Below, piece after piece: positions 36,408-46,124 of a stretch of DNA of 64,000 nucleotides (position 1 is the first letter of the stretch; each line of letters begins with the position of its first letter). The stretch covers positions 2,418,001-2,482,000 of the forward strand of contig CP066225.1 in the NCBI GenBank assembly GCA_016350165.1. Reading direction: 5' to 3'. Made by a program: the position numbers and the translations under genes. The stretch comes from Planctomycetota bacterium (GTDB taxonomy: Bacteria > Planctomycetota > Phycisphaerae > Phycisphaerales > Phycisphaeraceae). The notes beneath the pieces were generated by a model. The model saw only the letters and a program-made list of their open reading frames with translations. It was not told the DNA's origin and searched no databases.

Positions 36408-37715
36408 TCACGCCCTTCTACGTCTGCTCATCATTCCCAACGCAGACAGCATCATCAACCCCAATGTCGCCGGCTCAGGTATCGCCTCTGACAACACTCC
36501 TAATTGATAAAACTGTGCATTGTCATCCAAACCACTCACACGAAGGAAGTAATCACCCGCTGCCAATGTCGTCAGCAGTTCCTCACCAGCGCCAACTGCA
36601 GCATCATCAATCGCCGTGATCACACTACCACTATTATCCAAAAGCTCCAACACCAAATCCGACAGTTCTCTCATATCCGTTGTATCCGTCGAACCACCAT
36701 CAAGCTCCTCCGACCAGTCATACTCATACCCTTCGGGGCTCAGCAAAACCAGTAGATCCGACTCGATATCCAAACTAAACGAATAAACATCAACATCTGT
36801 CTCATCGTCAATCGTTACAAAATCAACATCTGTGCCAAAGATCTCACCACCAGTAGCCAGATCCGCATCTCCACCAATTGACCACACTGCACCACTAGTC
36901 AGCGTACCAATCGCCTGTGCATTCGCGATATCATTGTTACCCATACCCGACTCATAAAAATCACCATAAAGCCTTTGGACCATCAAAATATCTTCAAGCT
37001 GTGGTCCATAAAAACTTGTATTAATAAACGGCTCCATCAACTGCCGCGTATCATCACTCTCCAAGTGTGGCAATCCCAACCCATGACCAATCTCATGCGT
37101 CAAAATGTTAATCAAAAACTTACTGCCCGAATCCGTCACAGGATCATACAAACCCCACGAACTCGAATTCGCAACATCAATCAGCATATCACCATTATCA
37201 GGAAAGTAATTGTACGCAAGCGTATTTGAACCCGAATTACCATCGATGTTCATGCCCGCAATACGCATATCACCACGAACACCCAACGCGCCATCTAAAC
37301 TAAACTGCCCGTGCTTCGTGCCATCATCTTCTGATTCATAATGGAACGTCAAGCCTGATAAATCACCCCAACGACCATACGCAATCTCAAACAGTCCAAA
37401 CCAAGGCCTTAACGTCAGATCACCTCCACCCGGACCCGACCCAAACTTACCATCAAGTTCTGCAATCAATGAACTTTCAAACGGTGGAATCGTGTCATCA
37501 ATATCTGTCGCCGTACCATCAGGCACAATCGACCATGTCAATATCGAAGGCAAACCAACCGAACTAGACGTTCCCGTATCACCAGGAGACGCAGTCCGAC
37601 TACCACGCCAGTGATCTAAACCGTCGAATATATCATTCGCAGCATAGACCGACTGAACACTTAAAAACGATGTCACTGTGATTGCACCAAAAGCGCAGAC
37701 GAAATGTTTTCGCAT
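36408..37715 (-). CDS. Secreted metzincin (matrixin-like) metalloprotease with PEP-CTERM signal
   Basis: 435 residues; GGAGAGA precedes the ATG. Signal peptide to about residue 26 (SVYAA). The zinc-binding HEIGHGLGLPH (207-217) has the three-His metzincin pattern, and LMEP near 227 is the Met-turn. The preceding region has a matrixin-like layout (LTLRPWFGLFEIAYGRWGD, RIAGMNIDG). After residue 260 comes a pre-peptidase C-terminal-like beta domain (VDVYSFSLDIESDLLVLLS, AGDYFLRVSG). The end PEPATLGLMMLSALGMMSRR is a PEP-CTERM sorting signal, cut by an exosortase not encoded here. It is probably a surface or matrix protease. Confidence 0.88.
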   Translation of the reverse strand: MRKHFVCAFGAITVTSFLSVQSVYAANDIFDGLDHWRGSRTASPGDTGTSSSVGLPSILTWSIVPDGTATDIDDTIPPFESSLIAELDGKFGSGPGGGDLTLRPWFGLFEIAYGRWGDLSGLTFHYESEDDGTKHGQFSLDGALGVRGDMRIAGMNIDGNSGSNTLAYNYFPDNGDMLIDVANSSSWGLYDPVTDSGSKFLINILTHEIGHGLGLPHLESDDTRQLMEPFINTSFYGPQLEDILMVQRLYGDFYESGMGNNDIANAQAIGTLTSGAVWSIGGDADLATGGEIFGTDVDFVTIDDETDVDVYSFSLDIESDLLVLLSPEGYEYDWSEELDGGSTDTTDMRELSDLVLELLDNSGSVITAIDDAAVGAGEELLTTLAAGDYFLRVSGLDDNAQFYQLGVLSEAIPEPATLGLMMLSALGMMSRRRRA

Positions 37716-38321
37716 CTATCTCTCTCCGTTACCTTGTAAAAACAACAAGCGTGTAGAAACTACATACTGTTTGATCACAAACATAAATCCGTGCCTCTCA
37801 TGCTAAAGCATTCAGCTCCACGATTCATTACGAAAAACATAAGTGTTTTCCGTGTTTAACTCAGTCAATCAAACGTTATTAAACATCAAAAAAAGAAATG
37901 CGATCAATCCACAACAAACAACTCAACACAAGCACCACGGACAATCACACAACAGAACTTTAATCGACTAGCTCAAATCAAAGACGTGAACGATTCTAAT
38001 TCGCGTCTTATAAGTAAAAATAAACCTCAAAACAGCTCATTTTTACTTTCACACACACACGCGATGTAAACCCATCTCAAACCCACACCCCTCATCTCAT
38101 CTCTCGCATTATATAAACCCAACCCAACGGCGCACACATAAAAATACAACCCAATCCTCATACTAACCGTTGATTAGACCACATATAAAACGTACATACT
38201 TAAAACATACGTACGCTCAATAATAAAACACAACTAATGTGAATTTAGGCAAGTGTAGAAATGACTATATTTAAAGCTTGAAATGCTCGCCGCTTAAACA
38301 ATAACAACCTATCACCAACAA
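37716..38321. other. 606-bp AT-rich intergenic region
   Basis: It has no convincing reading frame. It holds a copy of the dispersed palindrome at 38163-38177 and an ACACACACAC run near 38051-38062. Promoter of the matrixin gene by position. Confidence 0.4.
38163..38177. repeat. Copy of the dispersed CTAAYC-N3-GATTAG palindrome
   Basis: CTAACC-GTT-GATTAG in intergenic DNA. Confidence 0.55.
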
Positions 38322-39470
38322 CTACGCCACGTTCGACGGCGGCGTCTGGTCGTCCGACAACCGTGAACTCTCATCACCATCACCCGGTAACCGCTTCGCA
38401 TTTACATTTGTTTCTTCACGCTGGTCCGCTAGATGTAGCGGCTCCGCGTCGGGGATCGTCGTCACACCTTTACCCGCTTGTTTAGACAGGTATAAACGCT
38501 CGTCGGCACATTTCATCAATGTGTCAGCATCTTCGATTCTGTCGTGGTTCAACGATGCGATCCCAATCGACAAGTTCGGTATTACAGGCAACTTATGTTG
38601 CGCGAGGGTTAATTTGGTTTGCTGCATAAACAGTTTGCGCGTGTTGTCCGCGAGTTGCTGTGCGCGGTGGATTGGGCAACCGGGCAGGAGAATGAGGAAT
38701 TCATCGCCGCCGAGACGGATGGGCAGGTCGTCATGACGGATGGAACCGCGGATGATGTTAGCGAGCAACGTGAGCAATTCATCACCACGATCATGTCCCA
38801 GTAAGTCATTGATCTGCTTGAAGTTATCCATATCGATCATCACCGCAAGCAGATCGGTTTTGGTTGCTTTTGCAGCAGCGACCAGCGGCCCGAGGTTATC
38901 CTCAAGTGCGCGGCGATTGCAGAGATCCGTAAGTGGATCACGGTTGGCGAGCGTTTCGAGTTGGGAACATGCGCGGCGAGTTGCGTTTTCAATCCGCGAT
39001 GAGAGCGTGCGGCGCAGATGACTGATCTCATGCGAATCTTTAACTGCTTGCGTGGCAAGTCGTTGCACTAAGCGCGCCACTTGACCGACTTCGTCACGAC
39101 GTTCTGTGGGCAGACGACGAATCGTGCGTGGCGAGTTAATGGTGCAGATGTCGAGGACGTTGACGATCAGTTTATCGACGGGGGAGACGACCCATGAGCG
39201 GGCGAAAGCGATGAGCAGTGAGGTGGATAGCGCGAGGCCGAAGAAGAGGGGCCAGGTCAGATGGCCAAACTTGGCTTCAAGTACGCCCACCGCAGCCCCG
39301 ATGGTGGCTGATGCGATGACGATAAGTGATACCTTATTGCGCAATGAAGCGTCGTTCCAAACCTTTGGTGCGGAACGATTTGCGTTACATAAGCCTTCAT
39401 CGAAATTGAACGTGTTGTGAGCTTGTTCATCTGAAGGCGACTCAGATTTACGGGGAGGGTGTGTACTCAC
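38322..39470 (-). CDS. Membrane diguanylate cyclase (GGDEF)
   Basis: 382 residues with a GTG start. Two membrane helices (about 46-66 and 73-92) are followed by a HAMP-like segment and coiled coil, then a GGDEF domain. ETLANRDPLTDLCNRRAL opens the domain, MIDMDNFKQINDLLGHDRGD is the substrate and metal part, and RLGGDEFLILLPG (252-264) is the intact active site. RHDD five residues before it is an inhibitory I-site, so product feedback is likely. It makes c-di-GMP from GTP at the membrane. There is no periplasmic sensor domain between the helices. The + strand switches from C-rich to G-rich near 38.5 kb inside this gene. Confidence 0.9.
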   Translation of the reverse strand: MSTHPPRKSESPSDEQAHNTFNFDEGLCNANRSAPKVWNDASLRNKVSLIVIASATIGAAVGVLEAKFGHLTWPLFFGLALSTSLLIAFARSWVVSPVDKLIVNVLDICTINSPRTIRRLPTERRDEVGQVARLVQRLATQAVKDSHEISHLRRTLSSRIENATRRACSQLETLANRDPLTDLCNRRALEDNLGPLVAAAKATKTDLLAVMIDMDNFKQINDLLGHDRGDELLTLLANIIRGSIRHDDLPIRLGGDEFLILLPGCPIHRAQQLADNTRKLFMQQTKLTLAQHKLPVIPNLSIGIASLNHDRIEDADTLMKCADERLYLSKQAGKGVTTIPDAEPLHLADQREETNVNAKRLPGDGDESSRLSDDQTPPSNVA

Positions 39471-39630
39471 GTTGTGATGAATCGGCTAGACACGGGGTAA
39501 GGGATAAGAAGATATGTGTTATAGGCTGTGGTATTTGTTGCTGAGAGTGGGGTTATATGAGATGGAGAGGAAAGGCGAATTGAGGGTGAAATGAGAATGG
39601 GACAGGGATAATTGAGAATGAGTTGCTGTA

Positions 39631-39821
39631 GCGCGACGGTTTTGTGCGCACGAAAATGCAAAACCTATGAAAAACCCGTAGTCAGAAATGGTCAGAAACA
39701 GCGCGAAACGGGTAAAGAATCGCGCGCTTTGGTCCAAAACAGACAGAAAACGGTCAGTCGTGTGATGGAAAAATAAGGACTTATGCGCGTTCGATTCAAA
39801 ACGTGCGCACAAAAGCACGCC
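39631..39821 (+). repeat. Repeat block C, bounded by GTGCGCAC elements
   Basis: It begins CGCGACGGTTTTGTGCGCAC, contains GTCAGAAATGGTCAGAAAC and AGACAGAAAACGGTCAG, and ends AACGTGCGCACAAAAGCACG. Order and length resemble blocks A and B, but no CACTNNAGCGTATCGTT motifs accompany it. Confidence 0.5.
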
Positions 39822-39959
39822 TGATTCTCTGTTTCTACTATATGAGCAGTAGGTGTCTGCATGGGTTGTTTTGATGTGAACTTCAAAGCAAATGATGGTG
39901 ATGCATCAATAACGGATCGCTCAAATAGTGTTTGCACATAGCAGCCCATCTAAAGTGAT

Positions 39960-39974
39960 CTAACTAATGATTAG
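39960..39974. repeat. Copy of the dispersed CTAAYC-N3-GATTAG palindrome
   Basis: CTAACT-AAT-GATTAG, identical to the copy after lpxK. Confidence 0.5.
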
Positions 39975-40381
39975 TCATGTCTGAAATTTGGTCGGACATG
40001 AATGAATACAATGAACGTAAAATTTATAAATGATTCATACATGTATGATGTCTAATCGATTATTAGGCGTAATTAATTGATTAACCAAAAATATAATCCG
40101 CATGTCACAGTTTTCTTTTGAAAAAGTCGCATAAAAGACTTAGTTTATAGATGGTTGTTAAAGATATGTTTCACTGACTGAATATGATTTGTTTGGTATT
40201 CATGTTTTAAGTTTTTTAACTTTTTGAGTTGATCATATCAAGGCGAATGGGTGTATCGAAAAAAAGAAAGATAACAAGGGTAAGGTTTCGCAGTGATTGG
40301 TGGTAAGAGCGCAGACGCATGGCTGCTGTTTGTGTTGTCATACTAAATTCAGGTAAAGACTATAAATAAAGGGTGCATCTC

Positions 40382-41839
40382 ATGAAGAAGGCGATGTTGT
40401 TAGGTTGTTTATTGATCTCGTGTGGCGTGCATGCTGAGTCATGGGAAACATCAAATCCGTTTGATGGTGTGACTTATAACAAGATACGAATTGATCGCGG
40501 CAAGTATGAGTTGGCGATGGATTGTTTAGAAATTGATTTGGGCAATGAGCGCATCAGTTTTACGACAACTAAGGGAACGGATAATCCGAACTGGATTGAC
40601 CAGACGATGCCTGAGACGACGATGGATTTTATGAAGCGTACGGAGACGCAGATTGCGGTGAATGGGATGTATTACAGTTGGGATCCTTATTATCATCCGA
40701 TTGGTAAAGCGTATTCGGAGGGTGAGGATGTGGTTGAAGAGTGCGCGAATAATTGGGAGTTTAACAAGTGGTGGCCTTCAATTGATATCAGCAAGACGAA
40801 TGAAATCAGTTTGCTATTGGATAAGAAAAGCCAGGATGCACATGATAAATGGAATACGTTTACGGGGAGCGATCTGATTGTAAAGGATGGAAAGTATAAT
40901 CCTGCAGCGGATGGCGAGTGGAATGTGCCACACCAGGATGAGTACCGCCCGAGCACGATGATTGGTTTTAATGAAAGTGAAAACAAGCTGATTGTAATGA
41001 CGATTGATGGGCGACAGAATGGTTGGAGTGATGGCGCGACGTTTGAGCAAACAGCTAATTGGATGATTAAGTTTGGTGCGGACTGGGCGGTGAATATGGA
41101 TGGTGGTGGATCAACGCAGATGACGATGGATGATGGGCAGTCGAGGTATGTGAATCGCCCGAGCGAGAAGTATCGCGCGGTGGCTCATAATATTGGCGTG
41201 TTTGCGGATGTGAATGAGACGTTTAGAAGTTTGGCTAATTTTGAACATGGCAATCGTGGTACGTTTACATCTGAACCAGCAACATCAGGGACGAATAAGA
41301 ATGTTTCGGATGCATCGACAGCTGAAACGATAACGGATGATGCGGCTGTGGGTGAAGGGGCGATGAAGCTACGGATTGTTGAATCGAATAAGGGGGATGA
41401 TTGGGAACTGCGTTTTCTTTCAGCGAATGGGCGGTATAGCCAAAATATTAAGCGTGAAACAAGCGGGTTTATTGGTGTTTGGGCAAAGACCGCTGATGAG
41501 GGACAGTTTATCTCGATCGCATTAGATGACTCGAAGAGTCAAGAAGTTGAGATGGAGTATGGGGTGAAGCAGGAGATGATTGCTGATGATGAATGGCATT
41601 ATTATGAGTGGGCGGTGGATGATGCGGCACAATGGCTTGCTTATACAGAATCGTCTAACGGTGAGATAGATGGGGCGACGATGTCGATCGATTCGGTTTT
41701 GCTTTACGGCGAGAAGGATAGTGTTGTGTATCTGGATGAGGTTGTGCATGACAGTGAGAAGAGTATGACGATACCGGAGCCGACGGCGCTGGCGGTGATG
41801 GGGATTGGTGGGATTGCTGCGATGCAACGTAGGCGATAA
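40382..41839 (+). CDS. Phosphodiester glycosidase (NAGPA)-domain secreted protein with PEP-CTERM
   Basis: 485 residues from the ATG at 40382 (AAGGGTG upstream); a GTG three codons earlier is possible. Signal peptide MLLGCLLISCGVHA. The NAGPA domain spans about 20-285: TQIAVNGMYY, RPSTMIGFNESENKLIVMTI, DGRQNGWSDGATFEQ and the signature WAVNMDGGGSTQM, then AHNIGVF. Family members remove N-acetylglucosamine from phosphodiesters or act on related cell-wall and exopolysaccharide substrates. A carbohydrate-binding-like beta domain follows (about 290-460), and the protein ends PEPTALAVMGIGGIAAMQRR, a PEP-CTERM signal. It is probably a surface or exopolysaccharide enzyme. Confidence 0.87.
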   Translation: MKKAMLLGCLLISCGVHAESWETSNPFDGVTYNKIRIDRGKYELAMDCLEIDLGNERISFTTTKGTDNPNWIDQTMPETTMDFMKRTETQIAVNGMYYSWDPYYHPIGKAYSEGEDVVEECANNWEFNKWWPSIDISKTNEISLLLDKKSQDAHDKWNTFTGSDLIVKDGKYNPAADGEWNVPHQDEYRPSTMIGFNESENKLIVMTIDGRQNGWSDGATFEQTANWMIKFGADWAVNMDGGGSTQMTMDDGQSRYVNRPSEKYRAVAHNIGVFADVNETFRSLANFEHGNRGTFTSEPATSGTNKNVSDASTAETITDDAAVGEGAMKLRIVESNKGDDWELRFLSANGRYSQNIKRETSGFIGVWAKTADEGQFISIALDDSKSQEVEMEYGVKQEMIADDEWHYYEWAVDDAAQWLAYTESSNGEIDGATMSIDSVLLYGEKDSVVYLDEVVHDSEKSMTIPEPTALAVMGIGGIAAMQRRR

Positions 41840-41874
41840 GGCTGCGGATGAAGGGGGAAATAAAAAGGAAAAGC

Positions 41875-41908
41875 AAAATGCTACGGCTACGGTCGTGGCA
41901 TTTTTTAT
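41875..41908 (+). terminator. Terminator after the NAGPA-domain gene
   Basis: AAATGCTACG / CGTGGCATTT with one wobble, then T6. Confidence 0.75.
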
Positions 41909-41922
41909 TGTAGGATGGTGGG

Positions 41923-43297
41923 ATGAGTGAAGAAGTAAAAAAAGATTGGCGGAAAGAGATTGAGCGGTATGAATTGCCTTTGAATCGTGAGGATTTTAAG
42001 GAAGCGCTGTTGCAAGGATTAGGTCGAGCGAAGCTGCATGTGGAGCAGTATGGGGTAGAGGGGGTTGAGGATTTATTGGTTGGGCAGCCAATATGGGGAT
42101 GTATGGGGAGAGGGTGAAAATCAATGGGATGAGTGGTTACTTGGAATGATCAAGAATGCAGGGCTTATTGATGCTTTAGCGAAACGATTACTTGCCTGGC
42201 ATGAAGATTCAGATGATGGGTATGGATGGAATAGTTGCGGTATTGCTTCTTACTTGTATGAGCTTGGTTATACAGAAGTAAAAGACTGGTTGTATCGGGT
42301 TTTAGATAAAGATATGGCAAGTACGTATAGAAATTTCAGCGATTCATGGGAATGTGAGGATTTGCTGAAAATTGATGGTGAAAATGCGCTGATCTATATT
42401 TGCGAAAGGATGCCGGAATGGTATGAGAGGGAAAAGGATAATTGGGACTACATCAAGCAAGGTCAATATGCGATAGAAGTGTACGATGATTGGCATGGCA
42501 AGGGTAAGGCTATTCGTGTATTAGAAGCTTGCGAATCTGAAAATTCAGGTGTTAGGAAATATTTAGCGCAGTATCGAATAGAACGCAAAGAAGAGCAGGA
42601 AAGGGGAGAGGATCGTGAAGAGCGACATGAGCGGTGGGCTAAGGAAAAGAATATTGAGGATGTATTAGCTTGGTACAGAAGCGATCAGTCTTTTGAGGAA
42701 GGGTGTTACTGGTGTTTAATTTGGATGGGCACAGCGAGTAAAGCAGATTTGAATCGTGTGATGGATTTGATGCTGACTCGATATGAAGATGGTGATTTGG
42801 AACTGGCGGACTTCCAATACGTATTCAGATGGCCTGGGCTGCCACGATTTGATGATCGGATTATGACATGGCTTGAAGAAGATCGTGATGTAACGTTAGA
42901 GATGATTCATCAGGTGAAGCATCCAAAAGTTAGGGCGTATGCGATTGCGGAGATTGAGGGTGGATGTGAGTTGGATGAAGAGATATTGCGAGTGTTTAGC
43001 TGTAACTGGGAAGCGGGTGATGAGCGTGTGCTGGAAAAGCGCCTTTATGATGTAAAACAGGAGGATAGTTTTGGATGGGTGGGACTCTTTAACGGCCTCC
43101 AAAGGTTGACGGCGAGGTGGCATGAGCCGTCACTACTGACGCTGAAGAAGTATGCGTATCGATATGGCGGGTACTGGAAAGAACGCCGTAGTGCGGTGAA
43201 GGGGATTTTGTCGGTGGGGGATGAGGACCTGAAAGCTTGGGTGAGGGAAGAGGCGAAGCATGATGCGGCGGAGGCGGTTCGTAAACTGGTAAGTTAA
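41923..43297 (+). pseudogene. Frameshifted gene for an uncharacterised helical protein
   Basis: The first frame, from the ATG at 41923 (AGGA upstream), runs 64 residues (SEEVKKDWRKEIERYELPLN...) and stops at 42117. The +1 frame then continues for nearly 400 residues to 43297. Removing one base near 42090 gives LLVGQPYGDVWGEGENQWDE and a single protein of about 457 residues. The second part is helical and rich in Trp, Glu and Asp, with paired-helix segments reminiscent of HEAT repeats, but I recognise no family. Either this is a recent mutation or a sequencing error. The downstream part keeps good coding character, so decay, if real, is young. Confidence 0.6.
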
Positions 43298-43660
43298 GCA
43301 ATTAGCGACTTTTATATCATTTTTTGAGAAGTACGTCTGGGAATAGATGGCTTTATCTATGCCATCAAAATAGGGGATTGTATTTATAGTTGTGGGTATA
43401 CCCTGATGACTTTATACTGGGACTTTCGGCAAAAATTGAAAGCGCACTGGATGCGTCCTATTTTTATACATTCGTGACATTTATAGCGATATGTATGCAT
43501 AGGAACGATTTTGAGGGGCTTTTCGGGTTGTTTGTGGGAAATGCGTGGGGGGATTGAGCGCCTGCGTTGAACCCCCTGTTGGGACAGTTTTGTTTTGGTG
43601 GAAGTGGTTCTGCTGTCGATGTGAAGTGTGGTGAGCGAAGAGATTCTTTATAAATGAAAA
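43298..43660. other. 363-bp intergenic region
   Basis: Contains a small GATGGC / GCCATC hairpin (43345-43366) without a T tract. No other feature is recognised. Confidence 0.4.
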
Positions 43661-45091
43661 GTGAGGCCAGGTAGTTTGGAAACTGATAAACAGATAGCGG
43701 AAGCTGAGAGATTTGAGCCAGGGCTACGTGATTATCTGAAGTTTGCGATCCCGTCATTGTTCGGGGTGTTCTTATTCGTGATCCCGATCTGGGTGGAGAA
43801 GGTGAAGGATGATGGGGAGATCGTGAAAGAGATCACGTTGCCGGTGGCGTGGTTGGCGAAATGGCTGGATGGGGCGATGGGGAATCATCTTGAAGCCTTT
43901 ACGATTGGGCTACTGATTTTTTCAGCAGTAATGACTTTGATTGTGAAGTTGACGAAGCCGAAGTGGGCAATGGGGAATGAGTTTTATAAAGGGCTGTTTA
44001 ATGTTAATTGGTTCTGGGTGATCTCACGTGTGGTAGGTGCAATATTTGGGATCATGATTTTTTGGAAGATGGGTTATGAGCCAATTTACCATGATGATAC
44101 GGGTGGAGTTGCATTCAATGATTTGGCTTCGTTTTTGGTTGTGATTTTTTTGTTTGCGGGGCTGTTTCTACCGCTACTGATAGATTTTGGTTTATTGGAG
44201 TTGTGCGGGACGTTGATGTCGAAGTTGATGCGTCCGTTGTTTACATTGCCGGGGCGATCTGCGATTGACTGTGCGGCATCATGGGTGGGCGATGGCACGA
44301 TTGGTGTACTACTGACAAGTAAGCAGTATGAAGCTGGTTTTTATACGAAGCGCGAAGCTGTGGTTGTGGGGACGACGTTCTCGTTTGTGTCAGTGACGTT
44401 TACGATTGTTGTGATCGAGACAATTGGTTTATCGCATTTATTTTTGCAGAGTTACTTGGCGTTAACAGTTGCTGGTATTGCGGCAGCGTTTATTGTGCCA
44501 CGTATTCCACCGCTGAGTTTGGTGAAGGATACATATTACCAGCGAGATGAGCGAACGGTCAGTGATGAGTTACCGAAGGATGTTTCGCTACTGCGCCATG
44601 GTATACATTTGGCGACAGAACGAGCACGTGAGGTTGAAGGGGCGAAGTCTGTGACGGTGAAGGGGGTACAGAATGTGATGGAGATGTGGTTGGGGATTGT
44701 GCCTGTGGTTGTGATGTTGGCGACGATTGCGAATATGGTTGCAAACTACACGCAGGTGTTTAACTGGATTGGTATGCCATTTGAGCCGCTGTTGAATATG
44801 TTGGGTGTGCCTGAAGCGGATAAAGCTGGTCAGATGTTTGTAGTTGGTTTTGCAGATATGCTGTTGCCCGCGATTTTGTCTGAAGGTGCAATTAAGAGTG
44901 AGTTTACACGGTTTGTGATCGGTACGGTGTCGTGCACGCAGCTGATTTACATGAGTGAGATTGGTGCGTTGCTGATGAGTTCACGCGTGCCTGTGCGGTT
45001 CTGGGAATTGGTTGTGATTTTCCTGGAGCGTACACTGATCACGTTGCCGATTGTTGTAGGGATGGCGTATTTGCTGGGAATTGGTAGCTGA
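43661..45091 (+). CDS. YjiH-type membrane protein with nucleoside-recognition (Gate) domain
   Basis: 476 residues from a GTG; a TTG at 43676 with a better-placed AGG is an alternative. About ten membrane helices. LLPLLIDFGLLELCGTLM, LPGRSAIDCAASWVGDGTIG and LTSKQYEAGFYTKREAVVVG are the Gate-domain hallmarks of the YjiH/SpoVB-neighbour family, and the second half repeats the pattern (VGFADMLLPAILSEGAIKSE). The transport substrate is unknown. A terminator follows. Confidence 0.82.
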   Translation: MRPGSLETDKQIAEAERFEPGLRDYLKFAIPSLFGVFLFVIPIWVEKVKDDGEIVKEITLPVAWLAKWLDGAMGNHLEAFTIGLLIFSAVMTLIVKLTKPKWAMGNEFYKGLFNVNWFWVISRVVGAIFGIMIFWKMGYEPIYHDDTGGVAFNDLASFLVVIFLFAGLFLPLLIDFGLLELCGTLMSKLMRPLFTLPGRSAIDCAASWVGDGTIGVLLTSKQYEAGFYTKREAVVVGTTFSFVSVTFTIVVIETIGLSHLFLQSYLALTVAGIAAAFIVPRIPPLSLVKDTYYQRDERTVSDELPKDVSLLRHGIHLATERAREVEGAKSVTVKGVQNVMEMWLGIVPVVVMLATIANMVANYTQVFNWIGMPFEPLLNMLGVPEADKAGQMFVVGFADMLLPAILSEGAIKSEFTRFVIGTVSCTQLIYMSEIGALLMSSRVPVRFWELVVIFLERTLITLPIVVGMAYLLGIGS

Positions 45092-45093
45092 TA

Positions 45094-45108
45094 CTAATCA
45101 AAGGATAG
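45094..45108. repeat. Degenerate copy of the dispersed CTAAYC-N3-GATTAG palindrome
   Basis: CTAATC-AAA-GGATAG immediately after the stop codon of the YjiH-type gene. Confidence 0.4.
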
Positions 45109-45110
45109 AC

Positions 45111-45142
45111 AAACGCTGTGACTTCGGTCGTGGCGTTTTTTT
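45111..45142 (+). terminator. Terminator after the YjiH-type gene
   Basis: AAACGCTGTGAC / GTCGTGGCGTTT with three wobble pairs, TTCG loop and T tract. Confidence 0.75.
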
Positions 45143-45148
45143 ATGTGT

Positions 45149-45438
45149 CTAAAGATTGCTTGTTGAGTTTTCGGAATTGGATATAAAGAATACCAACGTA
45201 GAGCATGCAATAGAGAATACGATGAAAAACCAGATAAAGAACCAATAAGCGATAAGAGCTGGTATTAAAAGGATTATGATGATGACGGATTCAGTGGAAA
45301 TGAGCAACAATTCAATGATGAAGAAAAATGGAATAAAGATTAAGTCAATAAGGACGTGTCTATTCCACTTATGAGGGAGATGAAGTAAAAAATTGCAGAG
45401 ATGATGCTGAGGAAGATGGACAGTGCGAAGTATTTCAT
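45149..45438 (-). pseudogene. Small membrane protein, cluster 2 member 4, apparent frameshift
   Basis: An ATG at 45438, nine bases after the preceding gene, starts KYFALSIFLSIISAIF, which parallels RYLVPQILLSIAVAIV in the gene at 45835. That frame stops after 32 residues. One extra T in the six-T run near 45387 would join it to LLHLPHKWNRHVLIDLIFIP and two further membrane helices ending at 45149. The join gives about 96 residues, the size of its neighbours. It may be a homopolymer sequencing error or a true slippage mutation. Confidence 0.5.
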
Positions 45439-45446
45439 AACAGGAA

Positions 45447-45803
45447 TTACTTAGGAAGGTAGTAGTGATCGTCTGATTGTTCTTTGGCTTGGTTGTATTT
45501 ACGACGGTGTAGTTGATAGAGAGCACACCCATATTTGTAGCCGAAGATGATTAGCAAGTTGCAGATTATTATCCAATAAGTAAATAATGAAATTGTTGTT
45601 ACTGTGATAAACAAAATAGCGCGATGTGGATTGACACCAGAAAAACAAATATCGAGTACAAATATGAGTGGTGCAATTGGGATCTTGAGAATGCCAAACA
45701 GAACGTAGTTACCTAAGCCCATCATGATGACAGCCAGATAGATCGCTGAAATTGCAATGCCCAGCAATGTTCCAGTTATAAGATGCTTTTGAAGAAGAGT
45801 CAT
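45447..45803 (-). CDS. Small membrane protein, cluster 2 member 3
   Basis: 118 residues from the ATG at 45803; the open frame extends further but overlaps the upstream gene and is Ser-rich noise. Three hydrophobic segments (about 8-30, 40-55 and 67-92) and a basic, Tyr-rich tail ending DDHYYLPK. There is no recognised family. It is part of a four-gene run of small membrane proteins on this strand. Confidence 0.65.
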   Translation of the reverse strand: MTLLQKHLITGTLLGIAISAIYLAVIMMGLGNYVLFGILKIPIAPLIFVLDICFSGVNPHRAILFITVTTISLFTYWIIICNLLIIFGYKYGCALYQLHRRKYNQAKEQSDDHYYLPK

Positions 45804-45834
45804 AGTCAATCTCTGATGTTTGCAAGGATTTAAG

Positions 45835-46122
45835 TTATAGGCCGTTTTTGTAAATGTGCTGAATATATAGGAAGATGAGGTAGAACATGCGGAAGATGAC
45901 AATGATGATCGTGCTGACGATAAGCCAATAGATGAGCGCGAGTGGAATGAGTGGAACATAGCCGAAATTTGAGTCTGCATATTCAGAGAGATCTTTGCCA
46001 AGATAGACGATGGGGTAGAAAAGATATTCGATGTATGAGATATCGTAGCCTTTAACGTAAAGGTACCAGGTGACGATCGCGACAGCGATGCTGAGCAGGA
46101 TTTGAGGGACGAGGTATCTCAT
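45835..46122 (-). CDS. Small membrane protein, cluster 2 member 2
   Basis: 95 residues: RYLVPQILLSIAVAIVTWYL, a tyrosine-rich periplasmic-type loop, then a second long helix (LIPLALIYWLIVSTIIIVIF). It starts two bases after member 1 stops. Function unknown. Confidence 0.68.
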   Translation of the reverse strand: MRYLVPQILLSIAVAIVTWYLYVKGYDISYIEYLFYPIVYLGKDLSEYADSNFGYVPLIPLALIYWLIVSTIIIVIFRMFYLIFLYIQHIYKNGL

Positions 46123-46124
46123 TG

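Larger units (their letters stand above)
39471..40381. other. 911-bp intergenic region with repeat block C
   Basis: It contains repeat block C (39631-39821), two copies of the dispersed palindrome (39960-39974 and 40052-40066) and an AT-rich promoter-like stretch before the next gene. No reading frame has coding character. Confidence 0.5.
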
